64,000 bases of DNA from Methanobacteriota archaeon (GCA_018650285.1 JABIGF010000021.1:1-64000), one strand, 5' to 3'; positions 15,961 through 26,703 are shown, counted from the first letter of the stretch. Numbers and translations: made by a program. The notes: generated by a model from the sequence alone, not told the origin.

Positions 15961-17496
15961 TCATGATTCTTCTGGTATGTAGAACAGTTCTACACTACCT
16001 GTACCCAATGCCACTGGCTGGCCGACAATAATATTCTCAGCAACACCAGCAAGTTCGTCTTGTTCACCAATAATTCCTGCACGTAGCAAGTGGTTAACTG
16101 TGACTTCGAAAGCGGCACGAGCAAGAATACTGTGCTTGTTTCCAGACACACCGTGTCGACCAATGGCTCTAACTTCGCCTTCACTTGTCATCACGTCTGA
16201 TACAGTAATCAAGTGGCGGACGTCAACATCAAGACGTGCATCATTTAGAGTTAGGATCAACTCATTGATGATTGCTTGTCGAGCTGCTTCAACACCTAGG
16301 TATTGGTGGATTTCGGTAATATTGTTGGTGTATGTTCTTGCTCTATCAATTCCCTCAAACTCACTGACTGCGGCCAAATTACTACCTATTGTAGCAATGT
16401 AGAATTCACCAGTATTAGCATCCTTCTGAGTATTTGCTCTCTCGATGCCAGCTACACCCTTCAAACGAAGTTCCTTGACTTTCTCTTCTAGAGCAAGTAA
16501 CTCGGTGTAATTTGGGTTGGCTTCGTCTGCTTCCTTCTTTCGCCCAGGGATAATGGTCAACAGTTTTGGTCGCGCATCATTATCTGCTTCAATGAACAGT
16601 TTTAGGCGGCGGGAGAGTATTTCTCGGACCTCAACAGGCTTGATGCCTTTTTGTTTCATATTCCCAGGTATCAACTTGAGAGTAATACGTCGCTGAGTGA
16701 CATCAGTCTCAATGACTGCAATGTCCTTTGCGTCGGTGATTTCCAACGATGCTGCCAAATTTCTGACCTTTTTCTCGTCTTCTCTCAAGTTAGAATCAAG
16801 ATGGATTCTCATAGTTGGTGTTGAAGACTTCTTTCGAGCGTCAACAATCTCAATGATTCTAGGCAAACCTTGTGTGACGTTGACAGTTGCTACACCCGCG
16901 TAGTGGAACGTTCTCATTGTCATCTGTGTACCAGGTTCTCCAATGGATTGTGCTGTAATAATTCCAACAGCCTCAAATGGATCAACTGTGGTTTTGTTAG
17001 TTTCAATAACCGCTTCCGAAATAACTGCAGATGCTTGCTTTGCAGTTAACTTAGCCATTCCTCTCTCTTCAATTGCTCTAGCCAAATTGCTTAGAGTCAA
17101 CATAGATATTTCAGCACCTTCCTTCTCTGCTGCTTGAACAAGAGAATCATAGACAGGTCCTGAATGAACATCCAATGATAATTGGATCATCTTTTGTTCC
17201 ACATCAAACTCTTCAAGTTCTTGTTGTACCTTGACTCTGCGTTTTGCCGCCCTGCGACGAACTACGGTCGTACTTGTTGCGGATGCGGATGATGCACGTG
17301 CGCGCTTTCCAAACTTCTGAATGACCTGGCTTAATTTATCTGCTTCATCAGATGATAAACCGCAAATCTTAGCGATTTCACCCGGTGAGAGGATCTTGAC
17401 ATCGTCCCACTTTCGGCCATCTGCCAAATTGTGCGCATAATCTTCAGGGACACCCATGTCCATTAGCTTCTTCTTGGTTGCTGACTTATCTACCAT
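15961..17496 (-). CDS. rpoA2: DNA-directed RNA polymerase subunit A'' with N-terminal extension
   Basis: The C-terminal part of the largest RNA polymerase subunit, 511 residues, against about 380-400 usual for archaeal A''. The core starts near residue 90. It holds the trigger-loop region [20 protein letters not shown] and the terminal block ([20 protein letters not shown]). Residues about 3-75 are an extra domain ([13 protein letters not shown]...AHNLADG) clearly similar to the N terminus of RpoH in the same operon. A basic linker ([18 protein letters not shown]) joins it to the core. ATG 17496 overlaps the rpoA1 stop (ATGA-type junction) and has a GGAGGTG SD. Confidence 0.97.
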   Translation of the reverse strand: MVDKSATKKKLMDMGVPEDYAHNLADGRKWDDVKILSPGEIAKICGLSSDEADKLSQVIQKFGKRARASSASATSTTVVRRRAAKRRVKVQQELEEFDVEQKMIQLSLDVHSGPVYDSLVQAAEKEGAEISMLTLSNLARAIEERGMAKLTAKQASAVISEAVIETNKTTVDPFEAVGIITAQSIGEPGTQMTMRTFHYAGVATVNVTQGLPRIIEIVDARKKSSTPTMRIHLDSNLREDEKKVRNLAASLEITDAKDIAVIETDVTQRRITLKLIPGNMKQKGIKPVEVREILSRRLKLFIEADNDARPKLLTIIPGRKKEADEANPNYTELLALEEKVKELRLKGVAGIERANTQKDANTGEFYIATIGSNLAAVSEFEGIDRARTYTNNITEIHQYLGVEAARQAIINELILTLNDARLDVDVRHLITVSDVMTSEGEVRAIGRHGVSGNKHSILARAAFEVTVNHLLRAGIIGEQDELAGVAENIIVGQPVALGTGSVELFYIPEES

Positions 17497-20400
17497 CAAT
17501 TACCACCTCCTAGTGCATTATCTAGAACTGAGCGAACATTGAGCGCTGCACCTCTAATACTTCTTGTTGGATCAGTACCATCTTCACCGTAACTAAACTG
17601 AATAATTCGGTCTGCAGTGTTTCTAACTGAATGTTGCCCGTCATTGTGTACCTTCAAATCATCCATCGCGTTAATGAGACGGCGTTGCATGTATCCCGAC
17701 TTGCTTGTACGAACTGCAGTATCAACAAGAGATTCTCGGCCAGAAACTGAGAGCATAAAGAACTCTGTTGGCTCAAGTCCTGCCTTGAATGAGGATTGAA
17801 CGAACCCTTTCTCACGTGCACCTTTTGCATTTCGCTCGAAGTGCGATAGAACTCTATTCTTGTAACCGCGCTCTAGACGTTGACCACGAACTCTGGTTTG
17901 ACCAATTGAACCGGCCATCATTGAAAGATTGTCCATAGAACCACGTGCTCCAGAAACAGCCATCATTACAGCGGCGTTATCGCTAGCGAGATGCTCTCTA
18001 GCAATCTCACCAGTTCGTGACCTTGACTGGTCAAGAATCTGCATGATATCTTCTTCAAGAGTCTCTTGTGGAGTTCTTCCTGGTCTTGCTTCATACTTCT
18101 TTCCATCTTTCCCGTATAGTTCGAGTTTGTCATCCACATCTCTGATAGAGTTTGAGTTGATTTCAATAATCTCACTACGTGCTGCTGGAGGCAAATCTTC
18201 ATCATCGATTCCAGTTGTGAAACCAAGTGCTGTACAGATTCCAATTGTCAACTGTGTTAATTCATTAAGGAACTGTGCGCCACGAGCGCTTCCGTGATTC
18301 TGCAATACTGCATCCAATAACTTTCCATCTTCTGCACCAATTCCAGTTTTATCAATAGTTCCAGACATGATTTTACCGTCTACGACTTCCACTTGGTCAT
18401 TACTACGGCTCTTGTAACTGAGGTTTATTCCATCAGGCAAAATTAGGTTCAGCAGTTCTCTTCCTGCATAACCTACATCACCATTCTCATCCTTGACTTC
18501 CTTTGGTAATTCTCCAGTCCATTCAATTTTGCTCAATACTTCAAGAGCTTGAATCTTAGGGATCACTCTGTCGTTATTTGTTAACAAGTATGCTCCAGAA
18601 ATGTGGTCGTGAATACCACCAATTACTGCCCCACCATATCGCGGAGAGAGGATGTTTTCTTGTACTCGCATCAGAACCTTTGCTTCAGCACGAGCCTCTT
18701 CAGACTGAATGATGTGAAGATTCATTTCGTCACCATCGAAATCTGCATTGTACGGCGTACATACTGACAGATTGAATCGGAATGTCTTTCCTGGCATCAC
18801 ACGTACTTCGTGAACCATCATTGACATTCTGTGAAGAGATGGCTGTCGGTTGAAAATTACGACATCACCATCAATCAAGTGGCGTTCCACAACCATTCCT
18901 GGCTTAGGATTACCTTCAATGTCAATTGTTGCCAAACGATCTTCGACAGCAGTACGCTCTTCGTCTTCTTCATTCCATGGAGAAGCGCAGTGAGGGCAAA
19001 CAACAGCCAAATGGTCCGGGTATGGCTCATCAGTGTGTTCCTGCTCCCAGCGCCATCTGTTGTGAATTATTGTTTGTGGGTCATCTTCAGGCAACTGATT
19101 TCCGTTCTCATCTTCACCACGCAAATTTGCGATTGTAGAATCTAAATCAGCAACCCAATTCTCTTGCAATCCTTCAACTGTTCGACGGTTTTCCCTTCGA
19201 ATAATGAGTCCTGGCAAAAAGTTTGGAGCTCTTAGAACTTCATTGAGTTCAGGAGCCATTCCTTCGTAAGGCTCGCCACGTTCTGGGTCGCCGCCGTCAC
19301 AAGTTGGATTCAAACAGCGGAATCCTGACCAAATGAATTTTGTTCGGTCAGTGATTCTTACACGGTGTGTGTCACCTCGAACAATGTAGTTGACACCAGG
19401 GTGCTTATCAGGACCACGAAGAATCATCTCACGAAGTTGCTCACGGTTTCTCTTAGTTACCCGAATTGGTACTGTCAAATCTTTAGCAGACATCTCAGGC
19501 ACACCAACAGCGTTGATGCCAAGGAACGGATCTGGTGAAATTACAGAACGTGCACAGAAGTTAACACGCTTTCCAGACAAGTTACTGCGGAAACGTCCTT
19601 CCTTACCCTTCAACCTCTGAGTCAGAGTCTTCAATGGACGACCGCTACGGTGACGTGCAGGCGGAATACCACTAGTTTGGTTGTCAAAGTAGGTAGTAAT
19701 GTGGTATTGCAAAAGTTCCCAAAGGTCCTCAACAATCAATTGTGGCGCACCTTGGTCACGGTTTTCTCTTAGCCGCTGGTTAATTCTCAAGACGTCAACA
19801 AGCTTGTGTGTCAAGTCGTCTTCAGAACGGTCTCCGCTCTCAAGAGTAATAGATGGTCTAACAGTAATTGGCGGCACAGGAAGAACTCGCATAACTACCC
19901 ACTCTGGGCGGTTAGATTCCTTGTCCATTCCAATGAAGATTAAGTCCTCTGTTGGAATACCTTCCAACCATTCACGAATATCTCGCGCGTTCAGTTTGTG
20001 CTCGCTCTTATCCTCTTTCTTTTCCTTGAAAGTAGTTGGCTTTTCAAGCATGATTTTTCCTTGCTCGCTACCACAGTGCATACAAACTGCCCTTTTTGGT
20101 CCGCTGCAGGTCTTCTCAATATCCTTGATGATTTTCTTCAATTCCGGAGATCCTGGGCCGTGCTTTTGGATAATATCCAATACTCGGTTACGGTAGAAAT
20201 CCTGCTCAGATAGTTCACTATCGTGAGGGTGGGTTCCTGGCGTTTCATGGAGAAGCGCTCGGTTACACTTGTTACATGTAGTCTTCAACGAAGACTTGAT
20301 GAGTGGAGTGAAACCACAATGGATAACCGGTAATTCAAGTTGAATGTGACCGAAATGGCTTGGACACTCATCGTGCTTATTTCCACAGGTTTCACAACGA

Positions 20401-20591
20401 ATACCTTGTTCAATTACACCCATTTGAGGGTCCATCAAACCTTGATGGAATGCGTGGCCATCGTCCTTGTAGGTGTCTGCAGTCTTGACTTCAACTGCAC
20501 TGAGTCGGCGAATTTCGTTTGGCGCCATCAAACCGAATTTGATGGAAGCAATGCGCTTTGGTATCTTTGATGCATCTAATTTCTTTGCCAT
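17496..20591 (-). CDS. rpoA1: DNA-directed RNA polymerase subunit A'
   Basis: The N-terminal part of the largest RNA polymerase subunit, 1031 residues, longer than the roughly 870-910 typical of archaea. The zinc-binding clamp ([20 protein letters not shown]), a second Cys cluster ([21 protein letters not shown]) and the rudder/lid region with [17 protein letters not shown] are all present. The catalytic Mg-binding loop [10 protein letters not shown] is at about residues 611-620. Extra length comes from insertions such as the acidic stretch near residues 480-560 ([15 protein letters not shown]). It overlaps rpoA2 by one base and follows rpoB by five. Confidence 0.98.
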   Translation of the reverse strand: MAKKLDASKIPKRIASIKFGLMAPNEIRRLSAVEVKTADTYKDDGHAFHQGLMDPQMGVIEQGIRCETCGNKHDECPSHFGHIQLELPVIHCGFTPLIKSSLKTTCNKCNRALLHETPGTHPHDSELSEQDFYRNRVLDIIQKHGPGSPELKKIIKDIEKTCSGPKRAVCMHCGSEQGKIMLEKPTTFKEKKEDKSEHKLNARDIREWLEGIPTEDLIFIGMDKESNRPEWVVMRVLPVPPITVRPSITLESGDRSEDDLTHKLVDVLRINQRLRENRDQGAPQLIVEDLWELLQYHITTYFDNQTSGIPPARHRSGRPLKTLTQRLKGKEGRFRSNLSGKRVNFCARSVISPDPFLGINAVGVPEMSAKDLTVPIRVTKRNREQLREMILRGPDKHPGVNYIVRGDTHRVRITDRTKFIWSGFRCLNPTCDGGDPERGEPYEGMAPELNEVLRAPNFLPGLIIRRENRRTVEGLQENWVADLDSTIANLRGEDENGNQLPEDDPQTIIHNRWRWEQEHTDEPYPDHLAVVCPHCASPWNEEDEERTAVEDRLATIDIEGNPKPGMVVERHLIDGDVVIFNRQPSLHRMSMMVHEVRVMPGKTFRFNLSVCTPYNADFDGDEMNLHIIQSEEARAEAKVLMRVQENILSPRYGGAVIGGIHDHISGAYLLTNNDRVIPKIQALEVLSKIEWTGELPKEVKDENGDVGYAGRELLNLILPDGINLSYKSRSNDQVEVVDGKIMSGTIDKTGIGAEDGKLLDAVLQNHGSARGAQFLNELTQLTIGICTALGFTTGIDDEDLPPAARSEIIEINSNSIRDVDDKLELYGKDGKKYEARPGRTPQETLEEDIMQILDQSRSRTGEIAREHLASDNAAVMMAVSGARGSMDNLSMMAGSIGQTRVRGQRLERGYKNRVLSHFERNAKGAREKGFVQSSFKAGLEPTEFFMLSVSGRESLVDTAVRTSKSGYMQRRLINAMDDLKVHNDGQHSVRNTADRIIQFSYGEDGTDPTRSIRGAALNVRSVLDNALGGGN

Positions 20592-20596
20592 TTACC

Positions 20597-23500
20597 TCAC
20601 CTCCTGTCCTCCAGTTGAAGCCGCATCGCGACTCCAAGTGATTTCATTTCATCAAGAAGCAATTTGAATGCATATGATGTCTCAACAAGATGAACTTCTG
20701 CACTCTCTCCGTGAACTGGGCTGACATAACAGCGACGACGGTTGTCCCAGTATGCTACGTGGCCACTCTGGGCGCAAACTGGTAGAGTTACACCATCAGA
20801 TTCGTCAAGTAATCTATCCTTGATAACCATTGAAGCACCATGAGCAATTAGACAGTCTCTCTCCATTTCACCAAATCTTAGACCACCTTGACGGGCACGT
20901 CCTTCAGTTGGCTGGCGAGTGAGAATTTGCACTCTTCCACGGCTACGTGCGTGAATCTTGCTGCTGACCATGTGGTGGAGTTTCTGATAATAGATACAAC
21001 CAACAAAAATGTTGGATGGATACTCATCACCAGTTTCACCATTAATCATACGCTCGCGACCAGTGTGCTGGAAACCATTACGAAGTAATCCTTCGCGAAG
21101 TGCAGTCTCTTTTTCACCAGAGAAAGCGGATGCGTCAATGAAACGACCTTCCATTGCACCAACTTTTCCGCCAATCATCTCAAGGATGTGAGCTACTGTC
21201 ATTCTGCTAGGAATAGCGTGTGGATTGATAATCAAGTCAGGTACAACACCATCTACAGTAAACGGCATGTCTTCTTGGTCAACCAAGCGACCGACAACAC
21301 CTTTCTGTCCGTGACGTGACGAGAACTTGTCACCAAGTTCAGGGATTCTATGTTGGCGTAGAACGATTCTGACCAGACGGCCAGCATCCAAACTCTCTGT
21401 GACAAACAAGTGGTCAACATGTCCACTCTCACCGTGTCGTACATGCATACTGGACTCCTGACGGTATTGTCCCATCATGAAAGCACCATGTCCTTCTTCT
21501 AAGAAACGAGGTGGGCTTGTCTTCCCCACTAGTACAGCAGGGTCGTCATCTTCTCTCTTTGCAGAAAGCATTGTTTCAGGATGTGGAAGACCATCGTACT
21601 CGAGATGTTCATACTCTGAACTATCCTTCCGTCCCTTCACTTCATCTTGACCAGTTCCAGGAATCTGTATCTCTTCTTCTTGGCCACCAGGGAATCTCTT
21701 TCTTTCGGCATTGTAAGTTCTTACGAAACTTGAACGGCCAAGTGAGCGTTCGACTGATGCTCGATTCATGATGACAGCGTCTTGCATATTGTAGCCATGA
21801 TGGCTGAGAATAGCGACAATGTAATTCTGTCCACCTGGTCGGTTGACGAAATTTGTTGACTCCATTGATTGGGTTTGAACAATTGAACGCTGTGGGTAAT
21901 CAAGAATATGCATTCTTGTATCAGGGCGGACACGGTGATTGCTTGCTGGCAAACCAAGTGACTGCTTGACCATCGCTGTACCACCGGTAACACGTGGAGT
22001 TGAGTTGTGTTCTGGGTAAGGAACTAAACTTGCACACACACCGAGAATCAACTGAGGGTCAATCTCAACGTGAGTGTATACAAGAACATCGCCGGACTTC
22101 TTTTCACGACGACGTAATTTGTCAATGTCCTCTTGGAAGTAATTTAGAGGGACTTTGAATTTCTCTGTCACCCATGTGCCGTTGGATAATTGAATTTCTG
22201 CTTCCAATTCTGCTTGCTTGATATCAAATTCACCAAGATTTGTCCAAGTTACCTTTGCAGGATTGATTGGACGCTGGTGCTTTGGTGATAGAGTTGGGAG
22301 ATCATATGCACGTGGTGCAACAAGTAGGTCTTCTTCCTCTTCTGCGTCAACCCACTCAACAACTCCCTCATTTACAAGGTCTTTGAAAATCATCTCTCGG
22401 TCTGCTAGAGCAACCAAGTGTTCCTTTGCAAGAGTCAATGTACCACTTTCTAGAACTAATAGTGGTCTGAGTATTCTACCCTTGTCAGTATTGATAAAAA
22501 TATCGCGATTCACTGAATCGTGACGAATACTTACTTCAGGACGGATACGTCCATTTCTACGACGTCTCTTGAAGTGTGAAACCAAACGATGTGGATTCTT
22601 GTGTAGTCCGAAAATGTCACCATTAACGTGAACACGGGAACCTTCGGACCAATCCTCTGGTTCAACGACATTCGCTTCTTTTAGCAATTCTTTGACATCA
22701 TCTTCTGAAACCGCTTCTGAAACATCGATCATCTGAGCTGCGTTCTTCACTAGACCACAATTCTGACCTTCAGGAGTTTCATTAGGACATAGACGTCCCC
22801 ATTGTGTTGGGTGCAAGTCACGTGCCTCGAAGTGAGGCTGGCTTCTGACAAGTGGGCTAGTTACACGGCGCATGTGTGAAAGTGCTGAGATGTATGTCGT
22901 ACGGTCAAGCAACTGGCTGACACCTGTACGGCCACCGACCCAGTTTCCTGTAGCCAAAGCGTGCATTATCTTTGATGTTAGAACATCGGGGCGCAAACAA
23001 CTGTTGATTTTCAGTTCACGCTTTCTGTTGTGGTGCCTCTCAAGTTGGTATTTGAGGTCACGAGCTAGTTGAGTCATACTGACACGGAAAAGGTCCTCAA
23101 TCAAATCTCCAGCAAGACGTACTCGCTTGTTTGCGTAGTGGTCCTTGTCGTTTGGCTTTCCATCAGTAATTGCCATTTCGAGAACTTGACGCACAATTCT
23201 TCCAAGGAATACTGCCTTCTTGAGGCGGTGCTCTGGTTGGTTACCTAGGTGAGGTAGTAATTCCTTATCCATCAGATTGGTGACTCTCTGCTCACGGTAT
23301 TCTTTCTGCTGACCAGCAGCAAATTTCTTCTCAAGCCAAGCAAGTGCTTCATCATGAGTTTCTACACCGTATGCGTCCTTTGTTTCAGGGTCTCTGACGT
23401 GATTGATGTTAGCAACAACGTACTTGAAAGCGTCTTTGTGTCCTGCGATAGAAGCGAATATCTCTTCATCGGAATCAATTCCAAGAGCACGCATCAACAA

Positions 23501-24277
23501 AACTGCTGGAATAACTTGTGCACCTGCACTGCTAATCTTAACCATCAACATTCCATCTTTTCTCTTTTCAACAGTCAATGGCTTTCGAACACCATCTCGT
23601 TGTGAGAAAATCTTTGCAACTTCTGTTGCACGGCTGTATCGCTTGCTCATCTCAACAGTAACTCGGTTTGGAGCCAAGTCTTCCATAGAAATCAGAACAC
23701 GTTCAGTACCATTGATGATGAAATAACCACCAGGGTCGTACGGATCTTCTCCTTTCTTCTGTAGTAACTTCATGTAATGAGTGCGGTCTTCTTCACTCAT
23801 CTCTGGATTGAGGTTACGATCAGTGTCAATGTGACCGGGGTTTAGGTTACAACGCTCTGAACGAACCATGACAGGCAAGTTTCCAACTTGCACTTTGTCT
23901 TCCTTAATTGGGGTTGGATGGTCATCGCGGTGAATGGTGAAATCAAGATAGATTGGTGAAGAATAGGTCAACTTACGAAGTCGGCATTCAAGAGGTGTTG
24001 CATCCTCGTTATTTGCTCCATTCGCTTCACGAATGGTTGGGGGACCTAGAGTCAGATTCTTCATTCTAACTGAAATTTCATGATCTAATACGTCAAGTTT
24101 GACTAATCCACCTTCATCATCTTCAATAATTTCATCTGTTCCAATTCGAATATTGCGAACAATTTTCTCAAATCTACTTTCTCGACCATCGCCTTTAGGC
24201 AAACAATCATCGTATGATGCGATTTGGTGATTAACTAAACTTCTTTCTCTGAAATATGTCTTGATAATTTCTCTCAT
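20597..24277 (-). CDS. rpoB: DNA-directed RNA polymerase subunit B, unsplit
   Basis: The second-largest RNA polymerase subunit as one 1226-residue chain; many other Euryarchaeota split it into B'' and B'. Conserved blocks include PNETPEGQNCGLVKNAA, SRHGQKGVVG, NPHAIPSRMTVAHILEM and the C-terminal clamp GESAEVHLVETSYAFKLLLDE. The C-terminal zinc site is unusual. In place of the C-x2-C ... C-x2-H-type knuckle it reads VCAQSGHVAYWDNRRRCYVSPVHG in two parts (VCAQSGH, RRCYVSPVHG), with Ser where two of the usual Cys would stand. The gene starts 13 bases after rpoH and ends 5 bases before rpoA1. Confidence 0.98.
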   Translation of the reverse strand: MREIIKTYFRERSLVNHQIASYDDCLPKGDGRESRFEKIVRNIRIGTDEIIEDDEGGLVKLDVLDHEISVRMKNLTLGPPTIREANGANNEDATPLECRLRKLTYSSPIYLDFTIHRDDHPTPIKEDKVQVGNLPVMVRSERCNLNPGHIDTDRNLNPEMSEEDRTHYMKLLQKKGEDPYDPGGYFIINGTERVLISMEDLAPNRVTVEMSKRYSRATEVAKIFSQRDGVRKPLTVEKRKDGMLMVKISSAGAQVIPAVLLMRALGIDSDEEIFASIAGHKDAFKYVVANINHVRDPETKDAYGVETHDEALAWLEKKFAAGQQKEYREQRVTNLMDKELLPHLGNQPEHRLKKAVFLGRIVRQVLEMAITDGKPNDKDHYANKRVRLAGDLIEDLFRVSMTQLARDLKYQLERHHNRKRELKINSCLRPDVLTSKIMHALATGNWVGGRTGVSQLLDRTTYISALSHMRRVTSPLVRSQPHFEARDLHPTQWGRLCPNETPEGQNCGLVKNAAQMIDVSEAVSEDDVKELLKEANVVEPEDWSEGSRVHVNGDIFGLHKNPHRLVSHFKRRRRNGRIRPEVSIRHDSVNRDIFINTDKGRILRPLLVLESGTLTLAKEHLVALADREMIFKDLVNEGVVEWVDAEEEEDLLVAPRAYDLPTLSPKHQRPINPAKVTWTNLGEFDIKQAELEAEIQLSNGTWVTEKFKVPLNYFQEDIDKLRRREKKSGDVLVYTHVEIDPQLILGVCASLVPYPEHNSTPRVTGGTAMVKQSLGLPASNHRVRPDTRMHILDYPQRSIVQTQSMESTNFVNRPGGQNYIVAILSHHGYNMQDAVIMNRASVERSLGRSSFVRTYNAERKRFPGGQEEEIQIPGTGQDEVKGRKDSSEYEHLEYDGLPHPETMLSAKREDDDPAVLVGKTSPPRFLEEGHGAFMMGQYRQESSMHVRHGESGHVDHLFVTESLDAGRLVRIVLRQHRIPELGDKFSSRHGQKGVVGRLVDQEDMPFTVDGVVPDLIINPHAIPSRMTVAHILEMIGGKVGAMEGRFIDASAFSGEKETALREGLLRNGFQHTGRERMINGETGDEYPSNIFVGCIYYQKLHHMVSSKIHARSRGRVQILTRQPTEGRARQGGLRFGEMERDCLIAHGASMVIKDRLLDESDGVTLPVCAQSGHVAYWDNRRRCYVSPVHGESAEVHLVETSYAFKLLLDEMKSLGVAMRLQLEDRR

Positions 24278-24290
24278 TTCATTCGCCTCC

Positions 24291-24881
24291 TCAGTTACCC
24301 TCTACTACTAATCTGTAAGCGACATGGATGCCAGCAGAAGGGCTTCTCCTTGTCACACGAATAACTCGGTTGTTCAACCAACCAGCACGTAGTTCATCGT
24401 CCTTGTTTTCCATTGCTTCTTTCAAAGCCTGGATTGCAGGGTCTGTAATCAAAATCTTAGGTAATAGTTCAATTCGAAGACGAGGGCTGCCATCAATATC
24501 AGTCCCAACTAAATCCCAAGGCTCTAGTTCTTCCATTTCTCCTTCTGATGGAACTAATTCGTGTAGTGGAACTAATTCGTGATTTAGGACATTGAATCTC
24601 ATTTCCCCAAGTGAGATGTTTGTTTCAAGAGCTTTGAGTTCTGCTTTCATCTCAACACGGCGTGTTGGACGGCGACGCTTGGATGCTGTCTGCTCACGAA
24701 TGATGTCCATGATTTTTTCAAGTTCAGATTCACCTTCCTTGAGACTCAATTTTGTAGCAACATCTTGGGTACTCATCTTCTTGATGGTATCCATGTTCGC
24801 ATCGTCTGCCAATTTGTGTGCTAATTCTTCCTTAACACCCAATTCCATTAACCGCTTTTTCGTTGATGATTTTACCGCCAT
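24291..24881 (-). CDS. rpoH: DNA-directed RNA polymerase subunit H with N-terminal extension
   Basis: A 196-residue protein whose core is archaeal RpoH, the homologue of the C-terminal domain of eukaryotic Rpb5. The RpoH core (NVLNHELVPLHELVPSEGE, then VRVTRRSPSAG at the end) occupies roughly the last half. Typical archaeal RpoH is about 80 residues, so this one carries an extra N-terminal domain of about 100. The first 70 residues (KSSTKKRLMELGV..ELAHKLAD) match the extra domain of RpoA''. It begins the polymerase operon, in the order rpoH-rpoB-rpoA1-rpoA2-rpl30e. The start at 24881 has GGGGG just upstream. Confidence 0.93.
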   Translation of the reverse strand: MAVKSSTKKRLMELGVKEELAHKLADDANMDTIKKMSTQDVATKLSLKEGESELEKIMDIIREQTASKRRRPTRRVEMKAELKALETNISLGEMRFNVLNHELVPLHELVPSEGEMEELEPWDLVGTDIDGSPRLRIELLPKILITDPAIQALKEAMENKDDELRAGWLNNRVIRVTRRSPSAGIHVAYRLVVEGN

Positions 24882-24935
24882 GCCAATACCCCCGAACTCA
24901 CCAAAAACGCAGGACTGCGGAGCGACCAAGTGGAG

Positions 24936-25009
24936 CGGGCCTGACGGGGTTCGAACCCGCGACCAACGGATTAAAAGTCCGTCGCTCCACCTGACTGAGC
25001 TACAGGCCC
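24936..25009 (-). tRNA. trnK-UUU: tRNA-Lys (anticodon TTT)
   Basis: The minus strand reads as a full cloverleaf. The acceptor stem GGGCCTG pairs with CAGGCCC. A D-arm (GCTC...GAGC), an anticodon stem ACGGA/TCCGT with loop CTTTTAA, and a T-arm with GCGGG TTCGAAC CCCGT complete it. The anticodon is TTT, so it is lysine. Discriminator base G; CCA is not encoded. No intron is seen. It sits immediately upstream of rpoH, about 55 bases before its start, on the same strand. Confidence 0.96.
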
Positions 25010-25203
25010 ATTGCTATTGGTGACTAACCTCGGACTTGGGTACCCTTCAAAAGCCTGTCGCATGGCATACGCTAACCATGATGGCCACTTGGCCACGTCT
25101 TGGAGTTCGGGTTCTCCAAACGGTCGTTTAGCCGAGTATGGCATAAAGGTATCCATCAATTCTCACAAATACTCTTGAAATAGGTGACTATCAACGGACA
25201 ACT

Positions 25204-26667
25204 ATGGCTGACCCAATTCGTATAGAGGTTGAGTCACAAGATAAAATGCCATCAACTACTGAATGGAAAATGACCGGCGGCCCCCCATTACCAATCCTTG
25301 TGCCGGCCACTGTTTATCCCCCACGGGAAGACTCGGAATTGCTTGATATTGCTCTGGCAAATTTAGGGGAAGGAAATGGGCGGAAATTTCTTGAAATCGG
25401 CTGTGGCAGCGGGGTCATATCGATCGCCGCAGCAAAGCGAGGATGGGATGTTTCAGCTTGCGACATTAATCCATTCGCAGTCGCAGCAACAAAAGGCAAC
25501 GCAACTCGGAACAATGCCCAAGTATCTACAATCGAAGGAGGTTTGACATCCGAGTTGGTTTTCACCAACAGCGCCACCATAGAATCACAAGGGCCTTTTG
25601 ATGTAATAGTGTGGAATCTCCCCTACTTATCGCCAGTTAATCTAGATGAACCAAGACTTGGACCATTTGAAGATGCAGGACTTGTTGACACGCCTGAAAA
25701 TAATGGCTGGGGGGTAGCACTACTCAATCATCTTGAACAAAATCAAAAACTCTTGAGCCCAGGTGGTTCAATTTACCTCGTCCACACCAATAATGAACGT
25801 GGAAATCTTCTCCAAAGCAGATGGCGGAAATATGGTTGGGCAACTAGAATCGCAGGTGAATTGCGTTTCAATGACGGTGAAAGAATTACCTGTTTTTGCG
25901 CCTGGAAACCATTTTCGCATAAATCTATAGAATGGCATAATAAACTAGATTCGACTAACCTTTTCTTGTTTGAAAATGAAAGAGATGTTGGTACACTAAT
26001 AGCCTGTAAAAATCAGAAAAAAGGGCGCGGGCAAAGAGAACGCGAATGGATTCAGCAACCAGGTGATTTTGCCGGGAGTTGGTTATTAGATCCGAATCTC
26101 ATTGCCGAAGGTGTTGGAAAAATTCAACTCTTTGCTGGCATTGCAGTTATTGACACAATATGTAGCCTAGCTAGATTGCCATTAGCATCAAATCATTGGA
26201 CAAATTGCAACCCTATAGGGAATAACAGCATCTCTATGAAATGGCCAAATGATGTATTATTTAATGGGAAAAAACTTGCTGGCTGCTTAATGGAAGGGCG
26301 TCAAACTGGAGATAAACAAAAAGTAGTTCTGGGAATTGGCGTGAATTTGACGCCATTAAACAGCGACACCATTCCTTCAGCAGGACTATCTGAAATCATC
26401 CACGATGTTGATTTGGATGAATTTAGCAATAATCTAAACGGCTCTATTTCTTCATTCTTTGAAGAGGGTGAACTATTGCCAAAAAGGCAAGACTATGACC
26501 AAGTTAGTTGGGCATTACTTGGGAATTTCCTTGACCAGGGGATATCTCTACAAAATGAAAAAGAAAAATTGAGAGTAACCAAAATAACTCATACTGGTGA
26601 ACTAATTTGCACAAATGAAATGTCTGACAAAATTATTGCTGAAAGTTATGGCAATGCATGGAACTGA
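25204..26667 (+). CDS. HemK/Mtq2-like methyltransferase fused to biotin protein ligase
   Basis: A 487-residue two-domain protein. Residues 1 to about 238 are a class I SAM-dependent methyltransferase of the HemK/Mtq2 type. They show VYPPREDSELL, the SAM loop LEIGCGSGVISIAA (about 63-76), CDINPFAV, and the catalytic motif NLPY at about 138, where the family usually has NPPY. Residues about 243-487 are a BirA-type biotin ligase. They show WHNKLDSTN, the biotinyl-AMP loop KKGRGQRERE (274-281), MKWPNDV (about 346) and KLAGCLMEG/VVLGIGVNL. Usual BirA ligases have GRGRRG in the loop; here it reads GRGQRE. No wHTH DNA-binding domain is present. The likely substrate of the second domain is the biotin carrier encoded at 50439. 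Fusion partners have an uninterrupted linker (FSHKSIE). Confidence 0.88.
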   Translation: MADPIRIEVESQDKMPSTTEWKMTGGPPLPILVPATVYPPREDSELLDIALANLGEGNGRKFLEIGCGSGVISIAAAKRGWDVSACDINPFAVAATKGNATRNNAQVSTIEGGLTSELVFTNSATIESQGPFDVIVWNLPYLSPVNLDEPRLGPFEDAGLVDTPENNGWGVALLNHLEQNQKLLSPGGSIYLVHTNNERGNLLQSRWRKYGWATRIAGELRFNDGERITCFCAWKPFSHKSIEWHNKLDSTNLFLFENERDVGTLIACKNQKKGRGQREREWIQQPGDFAGSWLLDPNLIAEGVGKIQLFAGIAVIDTICSLARLPLASNHWTNCNPIGNNSISMKWPNDVLFNGKKLAGCLMEGRQTGDKQKVVLGIGVNLTPLNSDTIPSAGLSEIIHDVDLDEFSNNLNGSISSFFEEGELLPKRQDYDQVSWALLGNFLDQGISLQNEKEKLRVTKITHTGELICTNEMSDKIIAESYGNAWN

Positions 26668-26703
26668 CTTCATTACGGCGAATCGAGGAATAAAGTTGAG
26701 CAA

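Noticed and set aside
24971-25159. Minus-strand frame overlapping the tRNA
   Set aside because: It runs into the tRNA gene and has no protein-like features.
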